Shown: piece by piece, positions 6,272 to 11,695 of the stretch
Position numbering within the stretch: the first letter of the stretch is position 1
Layout: each line of letters starts with the position of its first letter
Assembly: GCA_021788675.1 (NCBI GenBank)
Contig: JAJYKI010000012.1
Location: forward strand, 1 to 11,695
Reading direction: 5' to 3'
Source of the DNA: a bacterium
GTDB lineage: Bacteria > Patescibacteriota > Saccharimonadia > Saccharimonadales > UBA4665
Length of the DNA stretch: 11,695 bases
Translations under genes and position numbers: made by a program
The notes under the pieces: model-generated
What the model was told of the DNA's origin: nothing
Database searches by the model: none
The model's input: the letters and a program-made list of their open reading frames with translations, nothing else

Positions 6272-7165
6272 TTAATAAACGGTTTTGTTCAAGAATGTTG
6301 TTACTAAGTCGTCAATTTCGGCATAATTAACAGGGGCACTAAACCAGTGAGTACTTTTATTTCTTTTAAACCACGTTGCTTGCCTTTTAGATAGTGCCAG
6401 AGTGTTTTTTATTATCCTGTTCCTTGTTTCTGCCAGCGATTGATTACTATTAAAAAACTCTCTCCACTCATGATAGCCAATGCCCTTCAAGGCCTCGCAA
6501 TCCCAACCATACTTTTCACTCAAATTCTTAACTTCAGATTCAAGGCCATTCTTTAGCATTAGGTCTACTCTTGATTCTATCCTATAGATCAGCTTTTCTT
6601 TTTGAATACTCAGACCAATTATTAGAGTATTTTCTCTTAAAGTCTTCTTATCAGGAACGGCACCATTGGTTTCGATAGCCCTAATTAATCGTCTTTTATT
6701 GCGCTGGTCTATTGTTGTAATGTTTATAGATCTGCTATTAGCCAGTTCTACTAGTTCACTAATTGACAGGGCATTTAACTCAATCCTTTGTTCATCCGAA
6801 GGTGACGGCAAAAAACTATAGTCATAAATTATTGCATCAACATATAGTCCCGTACCGCCAACCAATATAGGAATGCTGCTACGTTCATATATATTATCAA
6901 TGGAGCGATTGGCGTCATTTTTAAATAGAGCCGCGGAATAGTAATCACAGGGTTTGATTATATTTATCATGTGGTGAGGCACCGACTTCATATCGGCATC
7001 AGTCGGCTTAGCGGTTCCAATATCAAGCTCCTGTCGAATAACCCAGGAATCGGCGCTTACAATCTCTCCACCTATTTTTTTAGCCAAATTAATAGACAAA
7101 TCACTTTTACCAGCTGCCGTCGATCCGACAATAACTATTAACGGCTTTAGTTGAGCTTTGGCCAC
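6272..7165 (-). CDS. miaA: tRNA dimethylallyltransferase
   Basis: MiaA transfers a dimethylallyl group to A37 of tRNAs that read U-starting codons, which stabilises codon pairing. The 297-residue product has the P-loop GSTAAGKS (14-21), SADS...LDIGTAKPT, VPHHMINI, ILVGGTGLYVDAIIYDY, RNKRRLIRAIE and near the end ALSKRQATWFKRN, all family hallmarks, at normal length. The segment usually reading DSxQVYxGLDIG is DSWVIRQELDIG here, which changes normally conserved residues. The start is GTG at 7165, backed by AAGGA at 7179-7175 nine bases upstream. It overlaps the alkyltransferase-like gene by 19 bases. Confidence 0.93.
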   Translation of the reverse strand: MAKAQLKPLIVIVGSTAAGKSDLSINLAKKIGGEIVSADSWVIRQELDIGTAKPTDADMKSVPHHMINIIKPCDYYSAALFKNDANRSIDNIYERSSIPILVGGTGLYVDAIIYDYSFLPSPSDEQRIELNALSISELVELANSRSINITTIDQRNKRRLIRAIETNGAVPDKKTLRENTLIIGLSIQKEKLIYRIESRVDLMLKNGLESEVKNLSEKYGWDCEALKGIGYHEWREFFNSNQSLAETRNRIIKNTLALSKRQATWFKRNKSTHWFSAPVNYAEIDDLVTTFLNKTVY

Positions 7166-7461
7166 CAGATTATATCCTTGATTTTTACACTTAACTTTGT
7201 TGACACTATTACACCATCTTTTTCCAATGCCACCTTATGGGCCAGTCTGCCTCCTGGATATCCTGAAGCTAGGGCACCTCTTTTATTTACAATCCTGTGC
7301 CATGCTATATCCGAGTCACCATAATGTGCAATCCCGCCGACAATCCTAGCAGCTCCAGGACTTCCAGCGATTGCTGCTATTTGGCCATAGGTCATTACCC
7401 TGCCCTTGGGAATCGATTTTACGATAGCCTCAACTTCTTGCCTAAAATCTGCGGCAGACAT
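7147..7461 (-). CDS. Alkyltransferase-like protein (ATL), DNA lesion binding
   Basis: A 104-residue protein matching the DNA-binding half of O6-alkylguanine-DNA alkyltransferase: IPKGRVMTYGQIAAIAGSPGAARIVGGIAHYG, then IAWHRIVNKRG and GYPGGRLAHKVALEKDGV. The methyl-acceptor cysteine of the PCHR motif is tryptophan here (W54 in AWHR), which defines ATL proteins. Known ATLs bind O6-alkylguanine without repairing it and pass it to nucleotide excision repair. The flipping tyrosine (Y25) and the arginine finger (R39) are kept. It follows thrS by 3 bases and overlaps miaA by 19, so it is probably translated by coupling; no clear ribosome-binding site is seen. Confidence 0.9.
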   Translation of the reverse strand: MSAADFRQEVEAIVKSIPKGRVMTYGQIAAIAGSPGAARIVGGIAHYGDSDIAWHRIVNKRGALASGYPGGRLAHKVALEKDGVIVSTKLSVKIKDIIWWPKLN

Positions 7462-7464
7462 TTG

Positions 7465-9303
7465 TTATAGCGATGACTTAGTGACCCTAGATTTAGCTTC
7501 ATTGACGACAGTTTTAAGGAACTCCTCAAATCCAAGGCCATCCTTTCGCTCTTGGGTTATCATATCTGACCTGATCCTAGGAATTACCAAACCGCTAGCG
7601 ACTTCTTTTGAGCCAATTACTACTACATAGGGTACTTTCATAATTTCGGCATTTCTGACTTTTTTACCAACCGACTCATTATCGTCGTCAAGGCTAACCC
7701 GTAGACCTAGGGCCTTGGCTTTTGCAACTATGACATTAGAGTAGTCCAGCACTGCTTTTTCCTGGTTCAGCGATATAATCCTAATCTGCTCCGGTGCTAA
7801 CCAGACCGGGAACTTTCCGACTGTGTGTTCTATATAAACTCCAAGGAAACGCTCAATTGATCCGAGTATTGCTTTGTGGATCATGGCCGGACGCTGTAGC
7901 TTACCATCCGAGTCAGTATAGGTAAGATCGAACCTTTCAGGCTGCACAAAATCAAGCTGAACAGTAGCACATTGCCACTTTCTTCCTAAAGCATCTTTAA
8001 CATGAATATCTATCTTCGGACCGTAGAAAGCGGCCTCTCCTCTTACCAGTTGATAATCTAAAGCTTCTTCTTTGGCAATCCTCTCAATTATCTCCTCAGC
8101 TTCTTTCCACAGTTCCCTGTCACCGAAATAATTGTTACTGTCATCACGGAACGACAAGTCAACACTAAGTGGCATATCTAAAACCAAATACATCTGCTTT
8201 ATCATTCCTAAAATAGATCGGAATTCGGCCTCGATTTGATCATGTCGAACGAAAGCGTGCGAGTCATCTTGAGTAAGCGACCTGACCCTGGACAAGCCGT
8301 GGAGCTCTCCGCTTTTCTCATCTCGATACATAGTGGTAGTTTCCATATATCGTTGCGGTAAATCACGATAGCTTCTTGGCCTGGATGCATATATTTGCGC
8401 TACATGAGGGCAATTCATTGGCTTTAGCATAAAAATATCGTCCGATTCAGTACTTTTAACTTCGAATCTTTCGGGATATTTGTCATAATGGCCCGATTTT
8501 TTGTATAGCTCTATTCTGGTTATATGCGGGGCCCAAACCGCCTCATAGCCACCTGCCACCTGCAACTCCTCGGAAAACTTAATGAGCTGCTGTCTTAACA
8601 CAGTTCCTCTTGGCGTGAACAAGGGCAATCCTGGACCTATCAAATCCGACAAGACAAATAAATCGAGCTCCTGGCCTAATCTCCTATGGTCTCTTACCTT
8701 TGCTTCTTCAAGGTTATGGAAATAATCTGCAAGCTCTGCCTCCGTACTAAACGCCACACCATATACTCTCTGTAATTGCTGACGCGTGATGTCTCCACGC
8801 CAATACGCCCCACTAACCCTAAGAAGCTTAAAAAAACCTACTTTACCGGTTGATTCTACATGCGGTCCTCTACAAAGATCCACAAAATCGCCACATTTAT
8901 AAAAAGATACGTTATCAACTTTTGAAGCATTCTCGGCAATACTTCCCATTTCTTCCGGACTTAAGTCTTTAGCCAAAGTGGTCCCAGATCTTTTCAGGTC
9001 ATTTAGTAGTTCCACTTTAAATGGCTGACTTGCATCATTAGCCCACTTTATTGCTTCGTCTATTGGCAGCTGGTAACTTTTAAAATTCAGGTCTTTTTTA
9101 ATTAATTCCTTCATTTTTACTTCAATTTTGTCAAAATCATCCTCAGATAATTTATAGTCATCAATCAGCAAATCATAATAAAAGCCATCTTCAGTGGTTG
9201 GTCCGATGCCAAACTGGACATTTGGCCATAGCTGCTGGATGGCGGCTGCCATTATATGCGCCAAACTATGCCTCATAGGTAACAACTTAGACTCACTTGC
9301 CAT
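7465..9303 (-). CDS. thrS: Threonyl-tRNA synthetase lacking the TGS domain
   Basis: ThrRS charges tRNA-Thr. From ATG at 9303 the product is 612 residues, against about 640 in E. coli, because the N-terminal TGS domain is absent. It opens almost directly in the editing domain: RHSLAH (H12, H16) and DLCRGPH (C144, H148), so removal of mischarged serine should be intact. The class II catalytic core has the zinc ligands C298 (PMNCP), H335 (LHGLSRVRS) and H476 (AMIHKAIL), followed by a C-terminal anticodon-binding domain (from about 520). An in-frame ATG at 9366 would add 21 residues without similarity to the family and lies inside the terminator hairpin, so I reject it. The ribosome-binding site is weak. 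It leads the five-gene cluster and has a structured leader. Confidence 0.95.
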   Translation of the reverse strand: MASESKLLPMRHSLAHIMAAAIQQLWPNVQFGIGPTTEDGFYYDLLIDDYKLSEDDFDKIEVKMKELIKKDLNFKSYQLPIDEAIKWANDASQPFKVELLNDLKRSGTTLAKDLSPEEMGSIAENASKVDNVSFYKCGDFVDLCRGPHVESTGKVGFFKLLRVSGAYWRGDITRQQLQRVYGVAFSTEAELADYFHNLEEAKVRDHRRLGQELDLFVLSDLIGPGLPLFTPRGTVLRQQLIKFSEELQVAGGYEAVWAPHITRIELYKKSGHYDKYPERFEVKSTESDDIFMLKPMNCPHVAQIYASRPRSYRDLPQRYMETTTMYRDEKSGELHGLSRVRSLTQDDSHAFVRHDQIEAEFRSILGMIKQMYLVLDMPLSVDLSFRDDSNNYFGDRELWKEAEEIIERIAKEEALDYQLVRGEAAFYGPKIDIHVKDALGRKWQCATVQLDFVQPERFDLTYTDSDGKLQRPAMIHKAILGSIERFLGVYIEHTVGKFPVWLAPEQIRIISLNQEKAVLDYSNVIVAKAKALGLRVSLDDDNESVGKKVRNAEIMKVPYVVVIGSKEVASGLVIPRIRSDMITQERKDGLGFEEFLKTVVNEAKSRVTKSSL

Positions 9304-9331
9304 CTCTGTTACTTTATCACTTTTAATCAAT

Positions 9332-9374
9332 AAAACAAAAAGTGGTTGAATGATCTCGCAATTCATTCAACCAC
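9332..9374 (-). terminator. Intrinsic terminator in the thrS leader (attenuator)
   Basis: A perfect 12-bp stem, GTGGTTGAATGA (9374-9363) with its complement (9353-9342) and a 9-base loop, is followed on the minus strand by UUUUUGUUUUA. It ends about 28 bases before the thrS start at 9303, downstream of a structured leader, so it should act as an attenuator rather than the end of a neighbouring gene. Confidence 0.8.
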
Positions 9375-9510
9375 CATACCCAATGTTTTGAGCGATAAAA
9401 CAATCTCGTCAAAACTTCACCTGTGATGACTATCATAGCAAGGATAGTACTATTAGGCTAGCCTAAGTTTGCTGTATTTTGTACATTCCACCATGTGGAT
9501 AAGGCAAGTA
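9375..9510 (-). promoter_or_regulatory. Structured 5' leader of thrS
   Basis: Between the candidate promoter and the terminator the minus strand can form three local hairpins: a perfect 14-base palindrome TTAGGCTAGCCTAA (9453-9466), ACTATC/GATAGT (9429-9434 with 9443-9448), and a 10-bp stem with one bulge, GTTTTGA-CGA pairing across 9385-9415. The conserved T-box sequence (AGGGTGGNACCGCG) is absent. The controlling signal is unknown. Confidence 0.55.
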
Positions 9511-9512
9511 AG

Positions 9513-9521
9513 CTTATACCA
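9513..9521 (-). promoter_or_regulatory. Candidate extended -10 of thrS
   Basis: TGGTATAAG on the minus strand is an extended -10 pattern. No -35 at good spacing is seen; TTGAAT lies 20 bases away. Transcription would begin near 9506, giving a leader of about 200 bases. Confidence 0.35.
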
Positions 9522-9550
9522 GCCATGATATATTACAAATTCAATGTAAC

Positions 9551-9570
9551 AAAAAACTCCCGTAAGGGAG
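9551..9570 (-). terminator. Intrinsic terminator of tRNA-Val
   Basis: On the minus strand CUCCC-UUAC-GGGAG is followed by six U residues, beginning seven bases after the CCA end of tRNA-Val. A GC-rich 5-bp stem, a 4-base loop and the U-tract make a clear factor-independent terminator. It separates the tRNA from the thrS cluster. Confidence 0.85.
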
Positions 9571-9577
9571 CTATACA

Positions 9578-9654
9578 TGGTGGGCGGTATAGGATTCGAA
9601 CCTATCACCTTCGCAACGTCAATGCGACGCTCTAGCCAAATGAGCTAACCGCCC
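9578..9654 (-). tRNA. tRNA-Val (anticodon GAC)
   Basis: A 77-base cloverleaf including an encoded CCA (9580-9578). The acceptor GGGCGGT pairs with ACCGCCC and the discriminator is A. The D arm is GCTC/GAGC, the anticodon stem TCGCA/TGCGA holds the loop TTGACGT with anticodon GAC, and the T arm contains GGTTCGAATCC. It reads GUC and GUU valine codons. It has its own promoter and terminator. Confidence 0.97.
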
Positions 9655-9674
9655 AGTTTATTAAAACTTTGTTA

Positions 9675-9703
9675 ACTATAACCTTACATATCTGTTAAAT
9701 CAA
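9675..9703 (-). promoter_or_regulatory. Promoter of tRNA-Val
   Basis: On the minus strand TTGATT (9703-9698) and TATAGT (9680-9675) are 17 bases apart. Transcription would start near 9668, leaving a leader of about 14 bases for RNase P to remove. It is back-to-back with the promoter at 9726-9754. Confidence 0.65.
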
Positions 9704-9725
9704 GTACTATTGCTCCACTAAGCAC

Positions 9726-9754
9726 TTGACACATATATATGTATTCGGTAACAT
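9726..9754 (+). promoter_or_regulatory. Sigma-70-type promoter with internal palindrome
   Basis: TTGACA at 9726-9731 is a perfect -35; TAACAT at 9749-9754 is the -10, with a 17-base spacer. The spacer holds a near-palindrome ACACATATATATGTAT (9729-9744) whose outer ACAC...GTAT layout resembles an NrdR box, although its AT core is out of phase with the consensus. It drives the small RNA at about 9760. Confidence 0.65.
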
Positions 9755-9759
9755 GTACA

Positions 9760-9926
9760 GGTTAAACGGGACAGAAGTGAGTTTTGAGTACCGCATCAAA
9801 TAGTGTACTTGGATCTTTCAAGTTGTTTTACGAAGACTTGGGATCCAGACCATCAAATCGAGTAAGGCGCCCAAGAAGAAGTTAAGGGGCATAAATACCG
9901 GAGATATTACCCGGTATTTATTTTTT
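9760..9926 (+). ncRNA. Probable small RNA of unknown family, about 165 nt
   Basis: A promoter with a perfect -35 lies immediately upstream and a strong terminator closes the unit, yet no ORF beyond about 20 codons fits inside. The centre folds into a hairpin: 9809-9815 pairs with 9842-9848 (7 bp) and 9819-9823 with 9836-9840 (5 bp) across a small internal loop. It is flanked by two copies of CATCAAAT (9794-9801, 9851-9858). A smaller hairpin joins GAGTAC to GTACTT just before it. Its length fits 6S RNA, but the two ends do not pair, and no SRP RNA or tmRNA signature is seen. It could also be the terminated leader of nrdR, 61 bases downstream. Bounds are inferred from promoter and terminator. 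Confidence 0.55.
9891..9926 (+). terminator. Intrinsic terminator between the small RNA and nrdR
   Basis: An 11-bp perfect stem, ATAAATACCGG (9891-9901) with CCGGTATTTAT (9911-9921) and a 9-base loop, is followed by a run of five more T (9922-9926). It would end the small RNA, or attenuate nrdR if transcription enters from 9760. Confidence 0.85.
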
Positions 9927-9971
9927 CCCACATTTTTAACTCACTTATACACTAGTAATTCTAATTCCCGT

Positions 9972-9989
9972 ATGTCAATATATTGACAT
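9972..9989 (+). promoter_or_regulatory. NrdR-box-like perfect palindrome over the nrdR start
   Basis: ATGTCAATATATTGACAT is an exact 18-bp palindrome. Its centre CAATATATTG matches the known NrdR-box core CWATATATWG at every position, while the outer bases differ from the usual ACA...TGT. It overlaps the first two bases of the nrdR start codon, so binding would repress nrdR. A degenerate dyad ACTTATACACTAGT (9943-9956) lies 31 bp upstream centre to centre, the usual spacing of paired NrdR boxes. Confidence 0.65.
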
Positions 9990-10398
9990 GGTTTGTATAT
10001 ATTGCGGCAGTGGTACGAGCGTAGTTAATTCACGAGTCCAGAAACTTTCTAATGGTGTCTGGAGAAGACGCAAGTGCCAACGCTGCAACGCAATCTTCAC
10101 CAGCATTGAAAAGCCCTACTACCCTACCAGCATCGTTATATCCTCCAACAGATCTACAGTATTGCCATTTTTACCAGAAAAGTTATTTTTAAGTGTTTAT
10201 GAATGTCTCAAGCACAGACAAAATCCAATCGAAGACGCAAAACACATCTGCGATACCATAACTAGAAAAATGATCAGCAGTAGCGTAGATGACAATGAAA
10301 TTAAAAATACAGAGCTCAGAAACTTAGTCAACGTAACCTTAAACAGATTCGATAGGACAGCAGCGATACATTATCAGGCTTTTCACACCAATAAATAA
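9988..10398 (+). CDS. nrdR: Transcriptional repressor NrdR
   Basis: NrdR senses ATP and dATP and represses ribonucleotide reductase genes. The 136-residue product has the N-terminal zinc ribbon with C3, C6, C30 and C33 (MVCIYCGSG...RRRKCQRCNAIFT), followed by an ATP-cone from about residue 45 (PFLPEKLFLSVYECLKHR, then the C-terminal helix with TLNRFDRTAAIHYQAF). It is shorter than the usual 150, and the KRDG-like start of the ATP-cone is changed to SSNRST, so nucleotide binding may differ. ATG at 9988 fits the family start; there is no ribosome-binding site, because that space is taken by the palindrome. A TATACA at 9946-9951 could be a -10. It is convergent with the glycosyltransferase gene, 11 bases apart. 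Confidence 0.9.
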   Translation: MVCIYCGSGTSVVNSRVQKLSNGVWRRRKCQRCNAIFTSIEKPYYPTSIVISSNRSTVLPFLPEKLFLSVYECLKHRQNPIEDAKHICDTITRKMISSSVDDNEIKNTELRNLVNVTLNRFDRTAAIHYQAFHTNK

Positions 10399-10409
10399 TC
10401 TGTCGGCAA

Positions 10410-11695
10410 TTACTGATTCAAGCTTGAAGATGTCTTAGTCTCAGAATCGTTAACAACTGCCTTTTCTGTTACATCGAATTTACTGAGATATTTCTTAAAC
10501 ATTAGTCTGGTTTGTGAATTGAGAGCTGCTAAAGAACCAAAGGCAATACCCGTAACGGGTGCCAGTAACCACTGGAGAACCATCAGCACCGATTTGTGAC
10601 GTCCGTACCTTGAAGGCCTTGGCGGCAAGGTTACAAGACCGACATAAACTGTTGCCAGTAAGCCAATCAGTCCAATCTTTTGAACTCGACTTACAATTAA
10701 CGGCAATTCGTTGGCTGCAAAACTTTGGGGATGAATTAAGGGCGGTATAAAAGCCGCCCCAAAGACCAATAAAGTACCCGTAGCCCAGGACACATGCCCC
10801 TCCAGCAGATTGAGTAGCTTGGATAGCAAATCCCATTTTGGTATCTTGTTCTTTTTATAAAATCCTTTGTCAGCTACATATGCTACATCCGAAGCCCCAT
10901 AAGTCCAGCGTCTTAGCTGGGTAAATTGCGCCTTAATAGTCCTAATGTAACCATCAGCCAAAACGGCATCCTGATAGACCGGCACGCTTAGAGGATAAAC
11001 CCTATAGTCACCGTCGAAATGAAAATAACTTCTCCAAAAATGATGGCCATCTTCAACTACCGTTCTAACACTCCAAAAGTCCATGTCGATCAAAGCTCTC
11101 ATTGACTGTGCATGAGCGGAAAAATTACGAGCTCGATGCGGTCTTGTGGTACCTACCATATAAAAAAGCGTATTGCCGGTGGCAATGACTCGCATCATAG
11201 TCGGGACATCCCAAATATTATTAGTAAACATGGGCAGCGGCTGATAGGAGGCATTTATGGGATCGGGTACGATGCAATAAAGATAGCTAACTGCTAAGAA
11301 GTATCTTTTATCCGGACGATTATCTGCATCCAGAGTGGTTACTACTACGCGACCAGGATCAATGCCTTTAGTTTCAAGATAGTTAGCCAATTGACGTCCT
11401 GCCCAAGTTATATTTGCCCCCTTCCCAATAATTTCATCTGGCAATTTAGCAGGGTGCTTATATGAAATAGCGTCGTAGAAGTAATCACCATAGTCATCGA
11501 TAAGAGCCTTAACCCTACGCTCTGCTTCTTCCCCGGCTCGGCCTTCATATGCTATTACTAAAATTATTTTTTTGTTGTCGTGCATGCCATCAATAATTGA
11601 TCGTATAGTAGGCTCAAGTACATCTCGACTCTCATTTACAGTTGCAATTATTACAGCATGAAATAGTTGCGACGGTCGATAGGGATTGGAACTAT
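10410..11695 (-). CDS. Family 2 membrane glycosyltransferase, 5' end outside window
   Basis: The frame stays open from 11585 to the window edge, so the ATG at 11585 is internal and the true start lies beyond. At least 427 residues are visible. The upstream part reads HAVIIATVNE...VLEPTIRSII, the classic GT-A nucleotide-sugar-binding start. Further motifs are TTLDADN (D122-x-D124 of the visible part, metal binding), VVEDGHHFW (E214, D215, catalytic base region) and QLRRW (259-263). Three hydrophobic segments follow in the last 160 residues (WATGTLLVFGAAFIPPLI; IGLIGLLATVYVGLVTL; VLMVLQWLLAPVTGIAFGSL). This layout fits a processive inner-membrane glycosyltransferase building a cell-surface polysaccharide; sugar and product are unknown. 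Residue numbers count from the first visible codon. Confidence 0.88.
   Translation of the reverse strand, partial: SSNPYRPSQLFHAVIIATVNESRDVLEPTIRSIIDGMHDNKKIILVIAYEGRAGEEAERRVKALIDDYGDYFYDAISYKHPAKLPDEIIGKGANITWAGRQLANYLETKGIDPGRVVVTTLDADNRPDKRYFLAVSYLYCIVPDPINASYQPLPMFTNNIWDVPTMMRVIATGNTLFYMVGTTRPHRARNFSAHAQSMRALIDMDFWSVRTVVEDGHHFWRSYFHFDGDYRVYPLSVPVYQDAVLADGYIRTIKAQFTQLRRWTYGASDVAYVADKGFYKKNKIPKWDLLSKLLNLLEGHVSWATGTLLVFGAAFIPPLIHPQSFAANELPLIVSRVQKIGLIGLLATVYVGLVTLPPRPSRYGRHKSVLMVLQWLLAPVTGIAFGSLAALNSQTRLMFKKYLSKFDVTEKAVVNDSETKTSSSLNQ

Noticed and set aside
9304..9366. Upstream ATG at 9366 adding 21 residues to ThrRS
   Set aside because: The added residues are unlike the family, and their DNA forms the terminator stem and U-tract; ATG 9303 fits the conserved start.
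9337..9500. Short leader-peptide ORFs in the thrS leader, such as one of 37 codons ending with Thr-Thr near the terminator
   Set aside because: No ribosome-binding sites, and the threonine codons lie within the terminator rather than before it, which does not fit classic attenuation.
9303..9510. T-box riboswitch before thrS
   Set aside because: The conserved AGGGTGGNACCGCG antiterminator sequence is absent; GGGTATGGTGG is only a superficial likeness.
9760..9926. SRP RNA, tmRNA or 6S RNA identity for the small RNA
   Set aside because: No SRP core motif, no tRNA-like tmRNA end, and the two ends do not pair as in 6S RNA. Left as an unknown family.
10495..10836. A 113-codon minus-strand ORF
   Set aside because: Out-of-frame shadow of the glycosyltransferase gene, whose own frame has clear motifs and membrane segments.
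11583..11585. ATG 11585 as the start of the glycosyltransferase
   Set aside because: The same frame continues open to the window edge and encodes the conserved HAVIIATVNE start of the GT-A fold, so the gene is cut by the window.
1..11695. CRISPR array, insertion sequence, prophage or replication origin
   Set aside because: No regularly spaced repeats, no transposase or phage genes, no terminal inverted repeats with target duplications and no DnaA-box cluster were seen.

Overview
The window looks like part of a small, streamlined bacterial genome, most likely Candidate Phyla Radiation (Patescibacteria), with Saccharibacteria (TM7) the best guess. Reasons: an infC-rpmI-rplT ribosomal cluster, a threonyl-tRNA synthetase without its N-terminal TGS domain, short regulator and hydrolase-like proteins of the kind seen in CPR genomes, AT-rich codon use and many TAA stops. 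The lineage is inferred from sequence style; no database search was possible. The genetic code appears standard: no gene needs UGA as a sense codon.

Layout. 1-1160 (+): infC, rpmI and rplT (IF3, L35, L20); infC appears to start at a rare AUA codon. 1171-1520 (-): RNase P RNA (rnpB). 1540-2238 (-): a fusion of a pterin-dehydratase-like (PCD/DCoH) domain to ribonuclease HI. 2239-2771: about 530 bp with no recognisable gene. 2772-3444 (-): an AbrB-type antitoxin and PIN toxin pair with a large inverted repeat in its promoter. 3501-3805: noncoding. 3806-3880 (-): tRNA-Pro(GGG). 4091-4750 (-): a site-2-protease-like M50 membrane peptidase, divergent from rpmB (L28, +). 5002-9303 (-): a compact five-gene cluster read in the order thrS, alkyltransferase-like protein, miaA, winged-helix/nucleotidyltransferase-like regulator, degenerate metallo-beta-lactamase-fold protein. 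It is preceded by a structured leader with an intrinsic terminator. 9578-9654 (-): tRNA-Val(GAC) with its own promoter and terminator. About 9760-9926 (+): a probable unassigned small RNA with a consensus-like promoter and a strong terminator. 9988-10398 (+): nrdR, with a perfect 18-bp palindrome containing an NrdR-box core across its start codon. 10410 to the right edge (-): a membrane glycosyltransferase of family 2, cut by the window end.

Most genes serve translation and tRNA maturation (IF3, L35, L20, L28, RNase P, tRNA-Pro, tRNA-Val, ThrRS, MiaA). The rest add nucleic-acid maintenance (RNase H, alkyltransferase-like protein), control of ribonucleotide reductase genes (NrdR), membrane proteolysis and cell-surface glycan synthesis. 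The points most worth following up are the AUA start of infC, the PCD-RNase H fusion, the non-T-box attenuator before thrS, the orphan RNA and palindromes around nrdR, and the RNase P L15 loop that appears to lack GGU.
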